A stretch of 64,000 nucleotides of DNA, taken from NCBI GenBank assembly GCA_963082875.1, contig OY720098.1, positions 6,324,001 to 6,388,000 on the forward strand. The letters run 5' to 3'. The DNA is from Corella eumyota. Its lineage: Eukaryota; Chordata; Ascidiacea; Phlebobranchia; Corellidae. The notes below the pieces were generated by a model. That model was not told the DNA's origin. It saw only the letters and a list, made by a program, of their open reading frames with translations, and did no database searches. The position numbers and the translations under genes were made by a program. How positions within the stretch are numbered: position 1 is the stretch's first letter; every line of letters starts with the position of its first letter. Positions 1 to 11,114 of this stretch are shown one piece after another.

Positions 1-1412
1 ACCTGTTGTACTTATTATATTTTTAACTTGTTAAAGGTATTTAAGTGTTTACCAATAAATTAGAATACAAAAAAATTCAGCTAACTCAATTGTTTTTAAT
101 GTAAAATTTTAAATTTAGATTCAACACAAACTATGACGACACCATTAAAAAAAATATTGCATATATTGGGGATAACATCGAAACAAAATTATAACTTTAA
201 TTACTATTTTTTATCACACAAATATATCAAACATAAAATTAGTGCCAATTCACCTATCTCAATTGCTTTTGTATATTTTTGATTTTTCTACATCTTCAAA
301 TCCTTAAGGTTTTATATATATCTCATAAAAAATAAAGTTCATAAAGAGTCTATGTAAGTTAATATTGGTCTACACAGGCACTGTTAATAGGTTGACTATA
401 AATATTGTAGTAGTCAAGAGATCACAAATGAGTTACATAAAAACATTGTCTAACTTAAACTGTGGCTAAAGAAAACTCAAAAATTTAACAAATTTATCCC
501 ACTACAATTTCATCTTACAAATTTACTTAAACATAATTTTAAAAATTTAATTTGTTGTAGAGAAAAATACAAATTTAAACAAAAGCCGTCTGTTAGTTCT
601 TGTGAAATGTTTTTATTGTCATAAGTAACATTTTTTAAATTTATTATTGTAAGTAAAAAATTATAGTTTTTTTTAGATGTTTGTAAAAAACTACACTAAA
701 AAAATAATTAAAATACTTTTAACACATAAACTAATTACCAAAAAATATTTGTTAATGTTATAATGCAAATCTAAATTTATTAAAGGAATATTATTTTCTT
801 ACAAAAAAAAAACAATTAAACTTGTATATATTTGATTAAAAATAAAGGCTTTTTAAAATAAAATCTTACATAACTATAGGAAAACCAGGTACAGCCAAAT
901 GGGTGTATTCTTTAATCAATCTTATGGCAGCAACGAATGGTCAATTTTATAACAAAATTATACATAAATTTTTTTGACAGAAAAAAAAATATGGGCAAAA
1001 AAGTTTAAAATTTTAACTGGTGCAGTAAAAAACCCTATGTTAACCTTAAAGCTTCTGTCACAAATTAAGTTTTCTCTACTAAAGAATCAATTTATTTTAA
1101 AATTGATTTCACTAAACAACTTTCTTTACATCTGAATTAAAAAATTACCTTATATATACAGTAAAAAATAAAAATTACAATAAAAATCGATTACTATTAT
1201 TAATCTATGCTATAAGTAGTTCTATTATTGCTATAATCCATTATATATTTATAAATAAATTATATTTTAAAACATAATATAATTTTTAGATGAGACCCAA
1301 AAATATAAAAAAGAAAAGATTGAATAAATTAAATGTTTATATACACAACAATTATCCCTGCATATAACCATTAATTATTTGGTGATAAATCACTACTGAA
1401 ATTAAACACACA
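1..1412. other. Intergenic, AT-rich, no gene seen
   Basis: Very AT-rich sequence downstream of the serpin gene. I see no open frame with a recognisable domain, no tRNA-like B box and no clear repeat. The last part probably holds the serpin 3' UTR, because that gene runs leftward. Confidence 0.6.
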
Positions 1413-2525
1413 TTAGTTTGGATTTGCATATCTTCCCATAAACAAAATCGAATTAGAGGACTTGTGTTTTATTAAAAACATAAAAGGATGATCACACATG
1501 ACTTCTGGACTAGGTAAAACCATCATAAATGTAGCCACCATTGCTGTGGCAGCGGCAGCTTCTGTTCCCTCTTCATTAACTTCAATGAAAGCTTTGTGAG
1601 CAACAGTGGATACAAATAAATCAGGAGTGCCAGAAATGCCGGAGAGATCTGCTGTTGAAGGATCAAATATATCTTTTATACCCAGATCTTTTAAAGGCTT
1701 GACAAGATTCGAACCATACTCAATCTTCATTCTTGGCAAGCTAAGAACAATTTTTTGCTTAAAAAATTGAGTTGTTAGCTTGTTCAAAGTATCAACACTT
1801 AAGCTTTGCTCTAATTTCTCCAAACCAAATTTATCTTTTGGAAGTAAAATAATCATAGATGTTTCCTCTCCTTTATATGGTAGCTCAACAATTTGCAATC
1901 CGAGTTCTGGACTCTCAGCATATCCATATTTTCCTTCCCTTGACATCATTTTTACCTTGGAAGTTTTGTTATCGGACACATAAAAATCTGCATCATAAGT
2001 AACCTTTTCATTAAATTGATCAAGCCAGTTACCTTTAAAATAAACCGCATTCGCTAGGACCAAACGAACAGCACTGTTTATAGCACCATAAGGTAAAAGA
2101 TCTTTAATTTTTCCATGTGTTTTTTCCTCAGCCCACTCGTTAATTTCAAGTCTAGATTTTTCTGCATTTTCTTTAAAATCAAGCGCCTTTGTTTGAGATT
2201 TATAAAATCTTAAAGTTGCATCTTTAAACTCGTTTTTTAAGGAATACGAAGCCTCAGGAAATAGTTTGTTTGCTATTTCAAGAACGACATTTTTAGAATC
2301 TAAACTATCCAGAAATTTTAAATTTTCACCATGAAAATCATCATCACACAAATCCTGAACTCCGAGGCCACTTTTTAACTCTTGCCTTGTGTTAGCCTTT
2401 GATCCAAGTAGAACCATCGATAAAACAGAAGAAACACTGTAAGGAGATACAAAAACATTTTCTTCCTTGTTTTTTGGAAGAATTCGATATAAACTCAATG
2501 CAAATTCTGATTTATTCTTAGACAT
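1413..2525 (-). CDS. Serpin, clade B-like (single exon, 370 aa)
   Basis: A full-length serine protease inhibitor of the serpin fold in one uninterrupted reading frame. There is no signal peptide (it starts MSKNKSEFALSLYRIL), so it should be cytosolic or nucleocytoplasmic like ovalbumin-type clade B serpins. Visible family marks are SVSSVLSMVLLGSKANT (breach helix), NEWAEEKTHGKIKDLL, LANAVYFKGNW and the C-terminal FMGRYANPN. The reactive-centre hinge EEGTEAAAATA has the small residues needed for loop insertion, so it should be inhibitory. Counting from hinge Gly as P15 puts Met-Met at P1-P1', which suggests an elastase- or chymotrypsin-like target. The length matches the family (about 370-390 aa). 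The exact vertebrate counterpart cannot be told. Confidence 0.95.
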   Translation of the reverse strand: MSKNKSEFALSLYRILPKNKEENVFVSPYSVSSVLSMVLLGSKANTRQELKSGLGVQDLCDDDFHGENLKFLDSLDSKNVVLEIANKLFPEASYSLKNEFKDATLRFYKSQTKALDFKENAEKSRLEINEWAEEKTHGKIKDLLPYGAINSAVRLVLANAVYFKGNWLDQFNEKVTYDADFYVSDNKTSKVKMMSREGKYGYAESPELGLQIVELPYKGEETSMIILLPKDKFGLEKLEQSLSVDTLNKLTTQFFKQKIVLSLPRMKIEYGSNLVKPLKDLGIKDIFDPSTADLSGISGTPDLFVSTVAHKAFIEVNEEGTEAAAATAMVATFMMVLPSPEVMCDHPFMFLIKHKSSNSILFMGRYANPN

Positions 2526-4138
2526 TTTTTTCTAACAATTATCTCACAAATGATAAACAAAACTAATCTTAAAAATAGATTAAAATATGGTTAAGTTTAA
2601 CAACAAAAAATGACAATAAAAGGATTTTTTTTATCATGATTCTATAAAATAATTAGAAAAAAAATACTCCACCCATAAACCTCAAGTATTAAACATTATA
2701 AGTTAATCATTTATAATCACTTATACAGTCTTAAAATTTTATATAAAAAATTTGTTGACTTTATTACCATATATGGCCAATATTTCAAAACATTTATTGA
2801 TGAACTTACACAAAAAATCACATAACCTCAAAGTATTATTAAAATTTTTATGTTTTATGGATGATTTATTTATTAGAATAAAATTAAAAAACACTTCAAT
2901 TCGATATATATTTTGGTAAAATAAAATGTATATATAAAATTTACAATTTAAAATTTACCCTCAAGATCAACCCAACTTTGTAACTGAAGATGTAGAATAA
3001 CATTTAATCTATTTACAAGTATATACATTGCTTAAATAGTTCAAAGCACATGTTATCAATTCAACTTATTAAGAAAAGGCAATCTAGTACCGAACAGAAC
3101 ACTCTTTTAATATTAAACAAGTTGTAGTAAAACAGCAGCAAAAGCATTTTAACAAGCTGTCTATAAAACATCTTTTAATAATAAATAAAAATTACCAAAT
3201 TTTTAGGCACTTAATTTAGAAATAATATTATATATCCAAAAAAAGGCAACTACAATACTGTTATAACATGTCTGTATGTGCAAACAATAATGAGGTAATG
3301 GTGTTTGTTGTATACCTTGTACAAACAGGCTGAAACATTATGCAAAGAGCATTGTTTGTCTATAAATATTTAAGTAATTGTATAAATATATAAAAAAAAT
3401 ATCAACTAACTGACAAATACCCAATATTTTTTAAAAGTTACACTTTTAAAAGCAAATGATTTCACATTATTTAACATGCAACAAATACATCATTTACTTT
3501 TAATTACAGAACACTCTCTGACTTTAACATTAATGTTAAGTTATGCATTTAACGTAATGTGTTTGAATGCCGTTTAAAAATGTCCGATTTGTCACTTTTT
3601 CCGAATGACAGACGACAGAGCGTTAAGCTGTTGAGTGCCCATATATACATTTATTTAATTGACGTAACAGACCCTTTTATTTCTCATACTCATAAACATA
3701 GGTTATCTTTATTTAACCAGTCAGCTTAACCTTTAAAATATAGTACCATAACAAAAAAAATATATTATAACTTTTAACTTACCAAATACATTTCCAAGTT
3801 GAATGAGCACGTGCGAATTTGTATATTTTGGTAAACCCCTGCTTCATGTTTCCAATTTATTTAATAGCGTTTCGTTTTATGTAAATAGACATAAAAATTT
3901 TTGTTTTACCCTAATGGCTTTATTGTATTGTTTTGCCCCTTGATAAACTTAATAGATAACCATAAAAAGAAATATTTTATTTTTATTAATTTAAAAATGT
4001 AACTGCATGTACATGCAAATATATTAAGAATACAACTTTAAGGTTACTGCAACATAACAACTGCATGCAAATAATAAAATAAACGATAGATATGCAAAAA
4101 AATATTAAACGTATACAATATATTCCCGAGTAATATTG
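2526..4138. other. Intergenic between serpin and adenylate kinase
   Basis: AT-rich sequence with no supported coding exon. It should hold the serpin promoter, just right of 2525, and the 3' UTR of the adenylate kinase gene, just left of 4139. Nothing else stands out. Confidence 0.5.
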
Positions 4139-6865
4139 CTAAAGGAATTCATTGAATATTTTTTGAACGTCGTTGAAGACTGCATTAACTTCTTGTTCAG
4201 AATCAACCTTTTAAACAAACAATATTTTTTTTATATTGCAAATTTCCTCAACTAAAATTACTTACTAAACAGCTGCAACAGATATAAACATAAATATTTA
4301 TAAAACAAAAACATAATTTTAAGTTAAAAAAATCCTGTATTACCCTTCTAACTTTATTCAGCTTCTTATAATGCTCGATAACCGGCTCGGTAGAGTCAAC
4401 GAAAGTTTTCAGTCGTTTTCTGATTGTTTCTTCGTTGTCGTCGGCTCTGCCACTGGTCTCAGCTCTTTTAAGTAATCTTTTAACCATAGTCTCTTGTGCA
4501 ACATCAACCCATAACACAAACGTACAAGGGCTGATCTGTTAACAAAAACAATTGACAGTGTTCTTTCAGTATAATTGTTAATATTTTTTCCAAGATTTTA
4601 CAAAATTTTAACATACAAACAATGTCATTGCCTATATGTTATGCACAAACTAGCTAATTATACCATCTGTTCAAACTCAATTCCTTGCTGTACTTCCCTT
4701 GGGTATCCATCAATCAGAAATCCTTTACTATCTGGATGGCTTTCAATATTATCTTTAATCAATTTTAATACAGTAGCCTGTAAAATAGAAAGTTAGTAGG
4801 CATATACTAGCTACACAACATTTTTTAACGTAAATGCTGTTATACTAATTTTTCGTTCGTGCAATGAATGCTACATTACTAACCAAAGGTACTAGATCCC
4901 CTCTCTCCATTATTGCTTTTAATTCCGCGCCCCTTTCTGAACCAGAAGTTACCTCAGCCCTTAACAAATCACCGGACGAAAAATGAGCGAATCCATACTT
5001 CTCGACTATTTTTTCGCATTGTGTACCTTTGCCAGAGCCAGGGCCACCTAAACCAATACAAAGTTTTGCATAACGGAAGTAGGCTAATATGCACGCCGAG
5101 TAATAAAAATAAATAGCCATTTACTGCATTATCGAACAGTATTAAGTTAACCTTTTAAACATAAATGCAAACTTTATACGACCACACGTAGGCTACACAT
5201 AGTTTAATGTTTTTTTTAATTTTCTAAGGTTTTCTGAAAGCCATTATGCGGCGGGTATAGTTTAAAAAATAGTTGAACTCACCAATAACAAACACGATAA
5301 TCTTGCCTTCCATTGTACCTAAATCATAACAATACGCTGTGTTCTAGTTTCAAGTATATACGGTAAAATAAGCAAACTACCAAAGTCAGTACAGCAGCCC
5401 TGCTATATAGCTAGTTTGTACTTTGTATGAACAAACACTTTAAAAATACGATCCTTACCAAGTAAATATTTTTCTAATACCCACAACTAGTAGACAAAAG
5501 ACTTGTTATATTGGGATATAATATTTTAACTTGACAGCTAGCTTTAAAGCATAGTCATGTTATCACGTTTTACAGAGCGATAGGAAGTGCATTAACCTAG
5601 GATTATAAACATCAGAACACGTCACAACATTGAAAACAATGTAGTCCATACCTTTGCTCTTTGCTTCTACGTTACTTTTAACTTGAGACGAATTGGATGT
5701 AGGTGACTATATTAAAAAAAAATATATATACGTTTTTTTTACAAATAGTAGATTCTTAAGTCTTAACTTATATCTGTAACAGAGAAATAATTAATTCTTT
5801 ATATTTAATAAATCTAAGATATAAAAAGAAACTGAGCGCATAAAATATTAACGAGAAAGATTGAAAACGCCTTAGTAGCTATGCCAAAGTCGCAATGACA
5901 TTCCACACTCGCTACTCTGATCTATTTATAAATATGATGAAAAGTTGAGTTGGTTTGAATTGAGTGATAGTATATCAGGATATGGTGGTGATATATAATA
6001 AATAACGATCCTTTGTTAAACTTTAACTTAAATAAGCATAAAGTACAGTTTATAGTAAAAAAACAACAACTTGCATTAATATTGCCCATGCAAGCAAAAC
6101 TTTGACATGGTACTAAACTACAGATAAATTACCAAACCAAGTAAGCTATGTAGCATACTATTACTAAGATTAAGCCTACAAAAATACAGCCAGACAAAAA
6201 TCTTTTTTTTGTTAAAATCACTTACAATAGGTGGCAGTGAAGGTAAGGCAGTCCTGTTTGAAACCATTGAGTTTGGAGTTTCTAAGAAAAAGTTACAATT
6301 TTTTGATTTAAAATTACCCTCAAAAAATATTAAGTTAGAAATCACAAATAAATACACATCACAAATAAATAGTCACCAAACTAAAGCCCTACCTGTTTGA
6401 AAAGTATTTTTGTGTGTCTTTGGTTTTGTTTTAATGGGAGGAAGAAAAGTGGGGGAAATATAGGAATCCCATGTTAACATTCTGCAAGATCCTTCTTTTT
6501 TAGCTTGTTCCACACATAATCCGATAAAATCCAAAGGATCATCGGGTCGTTTATGCAACAAGCCAATCATTACACTCTAACATAAACATGAAATAACTCT
6601 AACAGCTTTAATGCAATTTAGTACTGTCAAGTTTAATAAAATGGTCATGAATATTTAGTTGATTGGTAGCAGGTCAATAAAGTAAAGAAATGAAAGTTTA
6701 CAATTTTATAAAAGGGCATTATTGAAAATAACCAATTGTAGTGTATTTTAAAGCTCCTTAACACGTTTAGAATGCAATTAATATCAGGAGTTATCCTACC
6801 TCCATAAATTGAGCGATGTTGTACTTATTCAAATAATCCTGGCCCAATTCTGGAGTTAAAGACAT
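4139..6865 (-). CDS. Adenylate kinase with N-terminal RIIa/DPY30-like docking domain (9 exons, 311 aa)
   Basis: Nucleoside monophosphate kinase (ATP + AMP to 2 ADP). Exons, in transcript order: 6865-6800, 6576-6393, 6281-6226, 5706-5652, 5318-5283, 5047-4884, 4777-4664, 4535-4344, 4207-4139; the phases close to 936 nt. Residues 1 to about 60 ([20 protein letters not shown], then RPDDPLDFI) look like the RIIa/DPY30 dimerisation-docking fold found at the N-terminus of vertebrate AK5. A proline- and serine-rich linker follows. From residue 123 there is one AK1-like domain: P-loop GGPGSGKGT (133-141), [14 protein letters not shown], and a short LID with [13 protein letters not shown]5 has two kinase domains and this has one. 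Met123 (position 5313) could start a 189-aa AK1-like form. The N-terminal domain suggests anchoring in cilia or at an AKAP-like partner (inference). Confidence 0.88.
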
Positions 6866-7191
6866 TGTCTTAAATGTTGACTTAAAACAACCTTAAATAT
6901 ATATCTTCAAAAGTATAAAAATATACCTATATAACGAATTTAAAATAACAAATCATAATGTTTATTTTCAAATTCCTAGAAAATTTAGCGTTGATTGTAA
7001 CCTTGGTCAACTTTAAAACGCAGAGTTGCCAACTAAATTTTCCAGTTTTAATTTTTCAGAAACTAACTTTCTCTATAAAACTGAAAAATTTTTTTATTTT
7101 TTTTTGCAGATTTTATTTAACATATATACATGAGAAAATAGTACATAAATTTACAATAAACAGATTATTTGATGTAGGATTTTAAAACTGG
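6866..7191. other. Short spacer between NDC80 and adenylate kinase
   Basis: A 326-bp gap between the NDC80 stop and the adenylate kinase ATG, both on the minus strand. On the minus strand an AATAAA-type poly(A) signal is readable near 7112-7117, about 75 nt past the NDC80 stop. The rest must hold the 5' end of the kinase gene. Confidence 0.5.
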
Positions 7192-10100
7192 TTATTCTTG
7201 TTTTTGTCCATGGACTTGTGAATCTTCCTGACCTTGTAAACTATTTAAAAACTCCTCACCCTTTTTACATTTTAAGACTATGTTTTCAAGATCCTGCTTT
7301 CTTTTTTTAAGTATTGCATTTGCTTTCTATAAATAAATACAAGTTGTGTTTAAAAAGTAGAAAACCATTAATTTAAAACTAAAATATAATTGTTAACTCT
7401 TGTTATTTAGATTTCTTGTTGAATTTAAAGTAAAAACAGTAATTTTACCTCAATTAATTCCTCTCTGTTATCCTGTACATCTTTAACTAATTTGTCAGTT
7501 TTATCCTTGAAGCTTTTAAGATTTTTTGCCATTGCAACAACACAATTAAGATATTCACCTTCTTGCTTATCACAATCTTGATTGGTAGCATCAAGGCTAA
7601 AATAATTCAAAAAAAATTTATTTTAATTCAAACATTGTTTGTAAGTAATTTTGATTAAAAAATTAGGAAAAATTTTATTTAAATGTATTTAACTTACTCG
7701 TTTTGAGCTGCTAACACCATTTCTTTAATTTCTTCAACAGATTGAGATTCAACTTTCCTTAAAGTACTGAGAATTTCTTCATTTTTCTCCATATCTGTTT
7801 TAAACTTCTGTTCTTGAGAATTTGCCTCCTAAAACAACAAAACAATATTCATAAAGACCTTTATGTAAAAAAGTAAACAGCGTAACAGTTCAACCCCAAT
7901 CTACAAACAATAAATCTTAAAACTTTATTAAAATAAATTTTAAAGACCTCTTATCAAGAAAATTAATCTTTTTTATTATAACAAAATTTTTTATTACGAA
8001 ATAGATTAAATTTTACAGACTTGTTTTTCAGCTTGCAGTTCAGCCTCCAATTTGTCAAATTCTTGTTGAAGTTTTTCTTTTTCAGATTCACAGTCTTGAA
8101 GATGCTCTTCATCCTAGTTTAAAAGAGAAAGGTAGATTTTAAACAAATACGGTAAGAAATGCATTAGAAAATATTGAATTAAAATTGCATTAGTCTATCA
8201 ATACCCACTAATAGCAGCATGTTAAAAAACTTTTTTTTTACAAACAACACCGAGAGCATATAGAACAAACCTGCAGTAATTTTTTGTTCATGTTTTGATT
8301 TTCTGTTGTTATTTCTCCTACTCTTGTCAACAATTTCTTATTTAGCAACCCAACATAAGGCTAAAAAATAATACATGCATACTTGGTAATAGCCTAAATT
8401 TTAATTTTTTTACGGATATATGAAAAATTGTCAAAAGATAATAAAATGTGATTTTTTAAAATCAGTAAAGAATTAAACTTAAATGTATATTAAATGTATA
8501 TAACTATTTTTACCATCATGTTTGATATAAGCTGTTGGGCATTACTCTCCATTCCTTCATGGCCAATTCTAAGCTGCATGGCGACATCACTTGGTCTCTC
8601 TGGTGCCCCAACTGGTAGAATATGTTCTTGTAACATCGAGTGCACAACTTTGGTTTTGTGATTAAGTTGTCCAACCAAATCATCCATCTAAATAAAGCAA
8701 ATAAAAATCGTTTTCTAAAATACTTAAAAAAAGTTGTTATAATCTTAAAATAAATGTAAATAATTTTGTTTTTTTAATGTTTCTACCTTTTGGATTGACT
8801 TTGAACAATTAATCTCGACATTCCAACATTTTTCTTTCAACAATTTAGTTTTTGACAGAAATGTCTCAATAGATTGTTTAGTTTGGTTTTTCTTAAATGT
8901 TAAATGCTCTAAATCTTGGGGATTTATTTCCTTATAAAAATCAAACAACAAAAATAAACAATTAAGTTTACTTATAAAATTATGTTTAAAATGAAAGGCT
9001 TGAATCGACAATTTTTGTGTGCAAATAAAAAAAATTTCAAAGTATACCTGTTGTGATATCTGAGACTTAAGGTTAGCAATTGTTTCTTTAATTTTTACGA
9101 TCTCAAGTTTTCTTTCCTCAATTGAGTTAAGAGCTTCCGTAGTATTTGCCTTTAATAAACAACCAATATTAATTTATTGTATCAATTAAGTACTGTACTC
9201 ATTTTTTAATACATTTTATCATACTTATGGTTTTTGATCACAACTAATTTCTAAAAATAAACTGTTACTTACTGTTTTAATATTTAGATAATTATCAATT
9301 TGTTGAAAGTATGTTGTGTATTGATCGATGTTACTTTTCATGCTGGTAATTTCATCTTCCAATCCTTCATTTTCTTTCTAAAAATTATGAAAAAAATTTG
9401 AAATAGGGTACAATTTAAATATATACAAGATAAAATCAAAAAAAAATGTGACCAATTAAAGAAGATGTCTTAATTTTTAAACAAATTTACCTTCTCTTTA
9501 TTTTTCTTCTCATATTCTTCCAACAATGATTGATTCGCAAGTTTTAATGACTTAAATGTCCTATGAGAATCTCTATCCAACTGTTCTATAATAATAAGAA
9601 AACTTCTATAATATTAAGAAAATTTAATTAAAAATTGATTAGTAAAAAATTAAAATGCAAAAAAAATGTAAACGAACCCAAAACATCATTTGCAGATTTT
9701 AAAAGATCGTCATAAGGTCCATCATCTCCTTGCATGAAAGCCATGTAAGCACTAGTAAGAAAATCTCTTCTCCACTTCAAATTTAAAATTTACTTGTATA
9801 TATATTAGGCTTAGAATTTTATGATTTTAGTAAGACATTACACTTTAAATAGAATCGACTTAAAATAATAATTTAATTATTAATTTACATTTTTTCTAGG
9901 ATCCAATTGAACTCTTTCTGCCACCTCATTTGCAACTGCATCTTTATACTAAAACAAAATATTCAAAAATCCTAACAAAAAAGACAAATAAGAATTTAAC
10001 ATATATTATTGCTTTAAACTCAATAAGTATATCAACCACACTATTTTACCATATTTATTACAATGAAAGCTCACCTCAATAAGAGTTAAGATCCAGGTTA

Positions 10101-11114
10101 ACACACCCAAAGATTGAGGCCAGGCACTCATGGTTCCAACATTTGCTAAAGTGCTTTTTGATATACTGTATGGATAACTGAAAAAAACACTTTATTAGTA
10201 TGCACATGACCAAATAAATTTATAATGATTATTAGTATATATATATATAATAATTTTTACATATGGATATAAATTTAATAAAATTTGAATATTTACCCCA
10301 AAGTTTTAAGTGTTTGAATCATGGCTTCTTCTGGTTTTCCCAATAACCGATATTCACCTAATACAACTGCAACAAGAAACTGAAATATGGTGTGATAGGT
10401 TTTGTTAGTTGGTGGATTTAGCATCTTTGAATTTAATAGATCTGGGAAATTGAGTTCTCTTAAAACCTGAAACAGTTAATGTGTATTTTGTTGTAAAGGG
10501 TAATTATTATGTTGTATTTGATTCAATTTTTTTTAGTTCAAAGAGTAACAAATAAGAATATTTATACAATCAAGGTTAAAAAGGTATATATTTAAAAGTA
10601 TAACCTACACTCATTAAATTTAAGATTGATTTTTTCATATAATCTTTATCGTTAAGAGGTCTTGTGTCTTTCATTCGAGTCTCTGATTGACTTATGTACG
10701 AACCACGGACATTACCTTTAACTTTTAAAAATAAATTAGCATTTTAACATACAGACAGGCATAGGCTATTTTCATTCAGACATACAAATAAATACCTATA
10801 AAATAAATATTATTTCAAACCCTGTCTGTTTGCTGCCCAAAAAAGTTATGTACAGAAAATAGAAAACAAGCAGACATGAGCTGATGAGAAAGGGAAATAT
10901 TAGACAATTTGCAGCACCAAAAACAAACAGTATAGGGCCTTCCAAATAAATTAATACAAATTTTACCTGTTGACAGAGTTGATCTACCATTAGAAAATCG
11001 TTGTTGCTGGGTTTGGGGAGTTCGAATAGAATTTTTTCTTGAACTTGTTGGGATTAATGAGTGTCTTCCCCGCGCGCTTCCTATCGAAGACTTTTTGCTT
11101 GGCCTAGGAATCAT
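7192..11114 (-). CDS. NDC80: Kinetochore protein NDC80/HEC1 (16 exons, 635 aa)
   Basis: Subunit of the NDC80 complex, which attaches kinetochores to spindle microtubules. Exons: 11114-10967, 10721-10609, 10466-10297, 10177-10075, 9948-9889, 9774-9678, 9585-9491, 9377-9273, 9149-9048, 8930-8787, 8687-8514, 8360-8271, 8113-8021, 7828-7698, 7596-7449, 7326-7192. These give 1908 nt in frame. The basic N-terminal tail has Aurora-type sites (RKNS, KKSS). The calponin-homology region starts at DTRPLNDKDYMKKSI and continues with KTLGYPYSISKSTL and SAWPQSLGVLTWIL, the standard NDC80 signature. The remaining 430 or so residues are heptad-rich coiled coil (for example KVESQSVEEIKEMV). The length is almost that of human NDC80 (642 aa). 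Confidence 0.95.

Noticed and set aside
5283-5313. Adenylate kinase starting only at Met in exon 5, as a plain AK1
   Set aside because: A good acceptor lies directly upstream and four upstream exons join in phase to give a docking domain. The short form is kept only as an alternative start.
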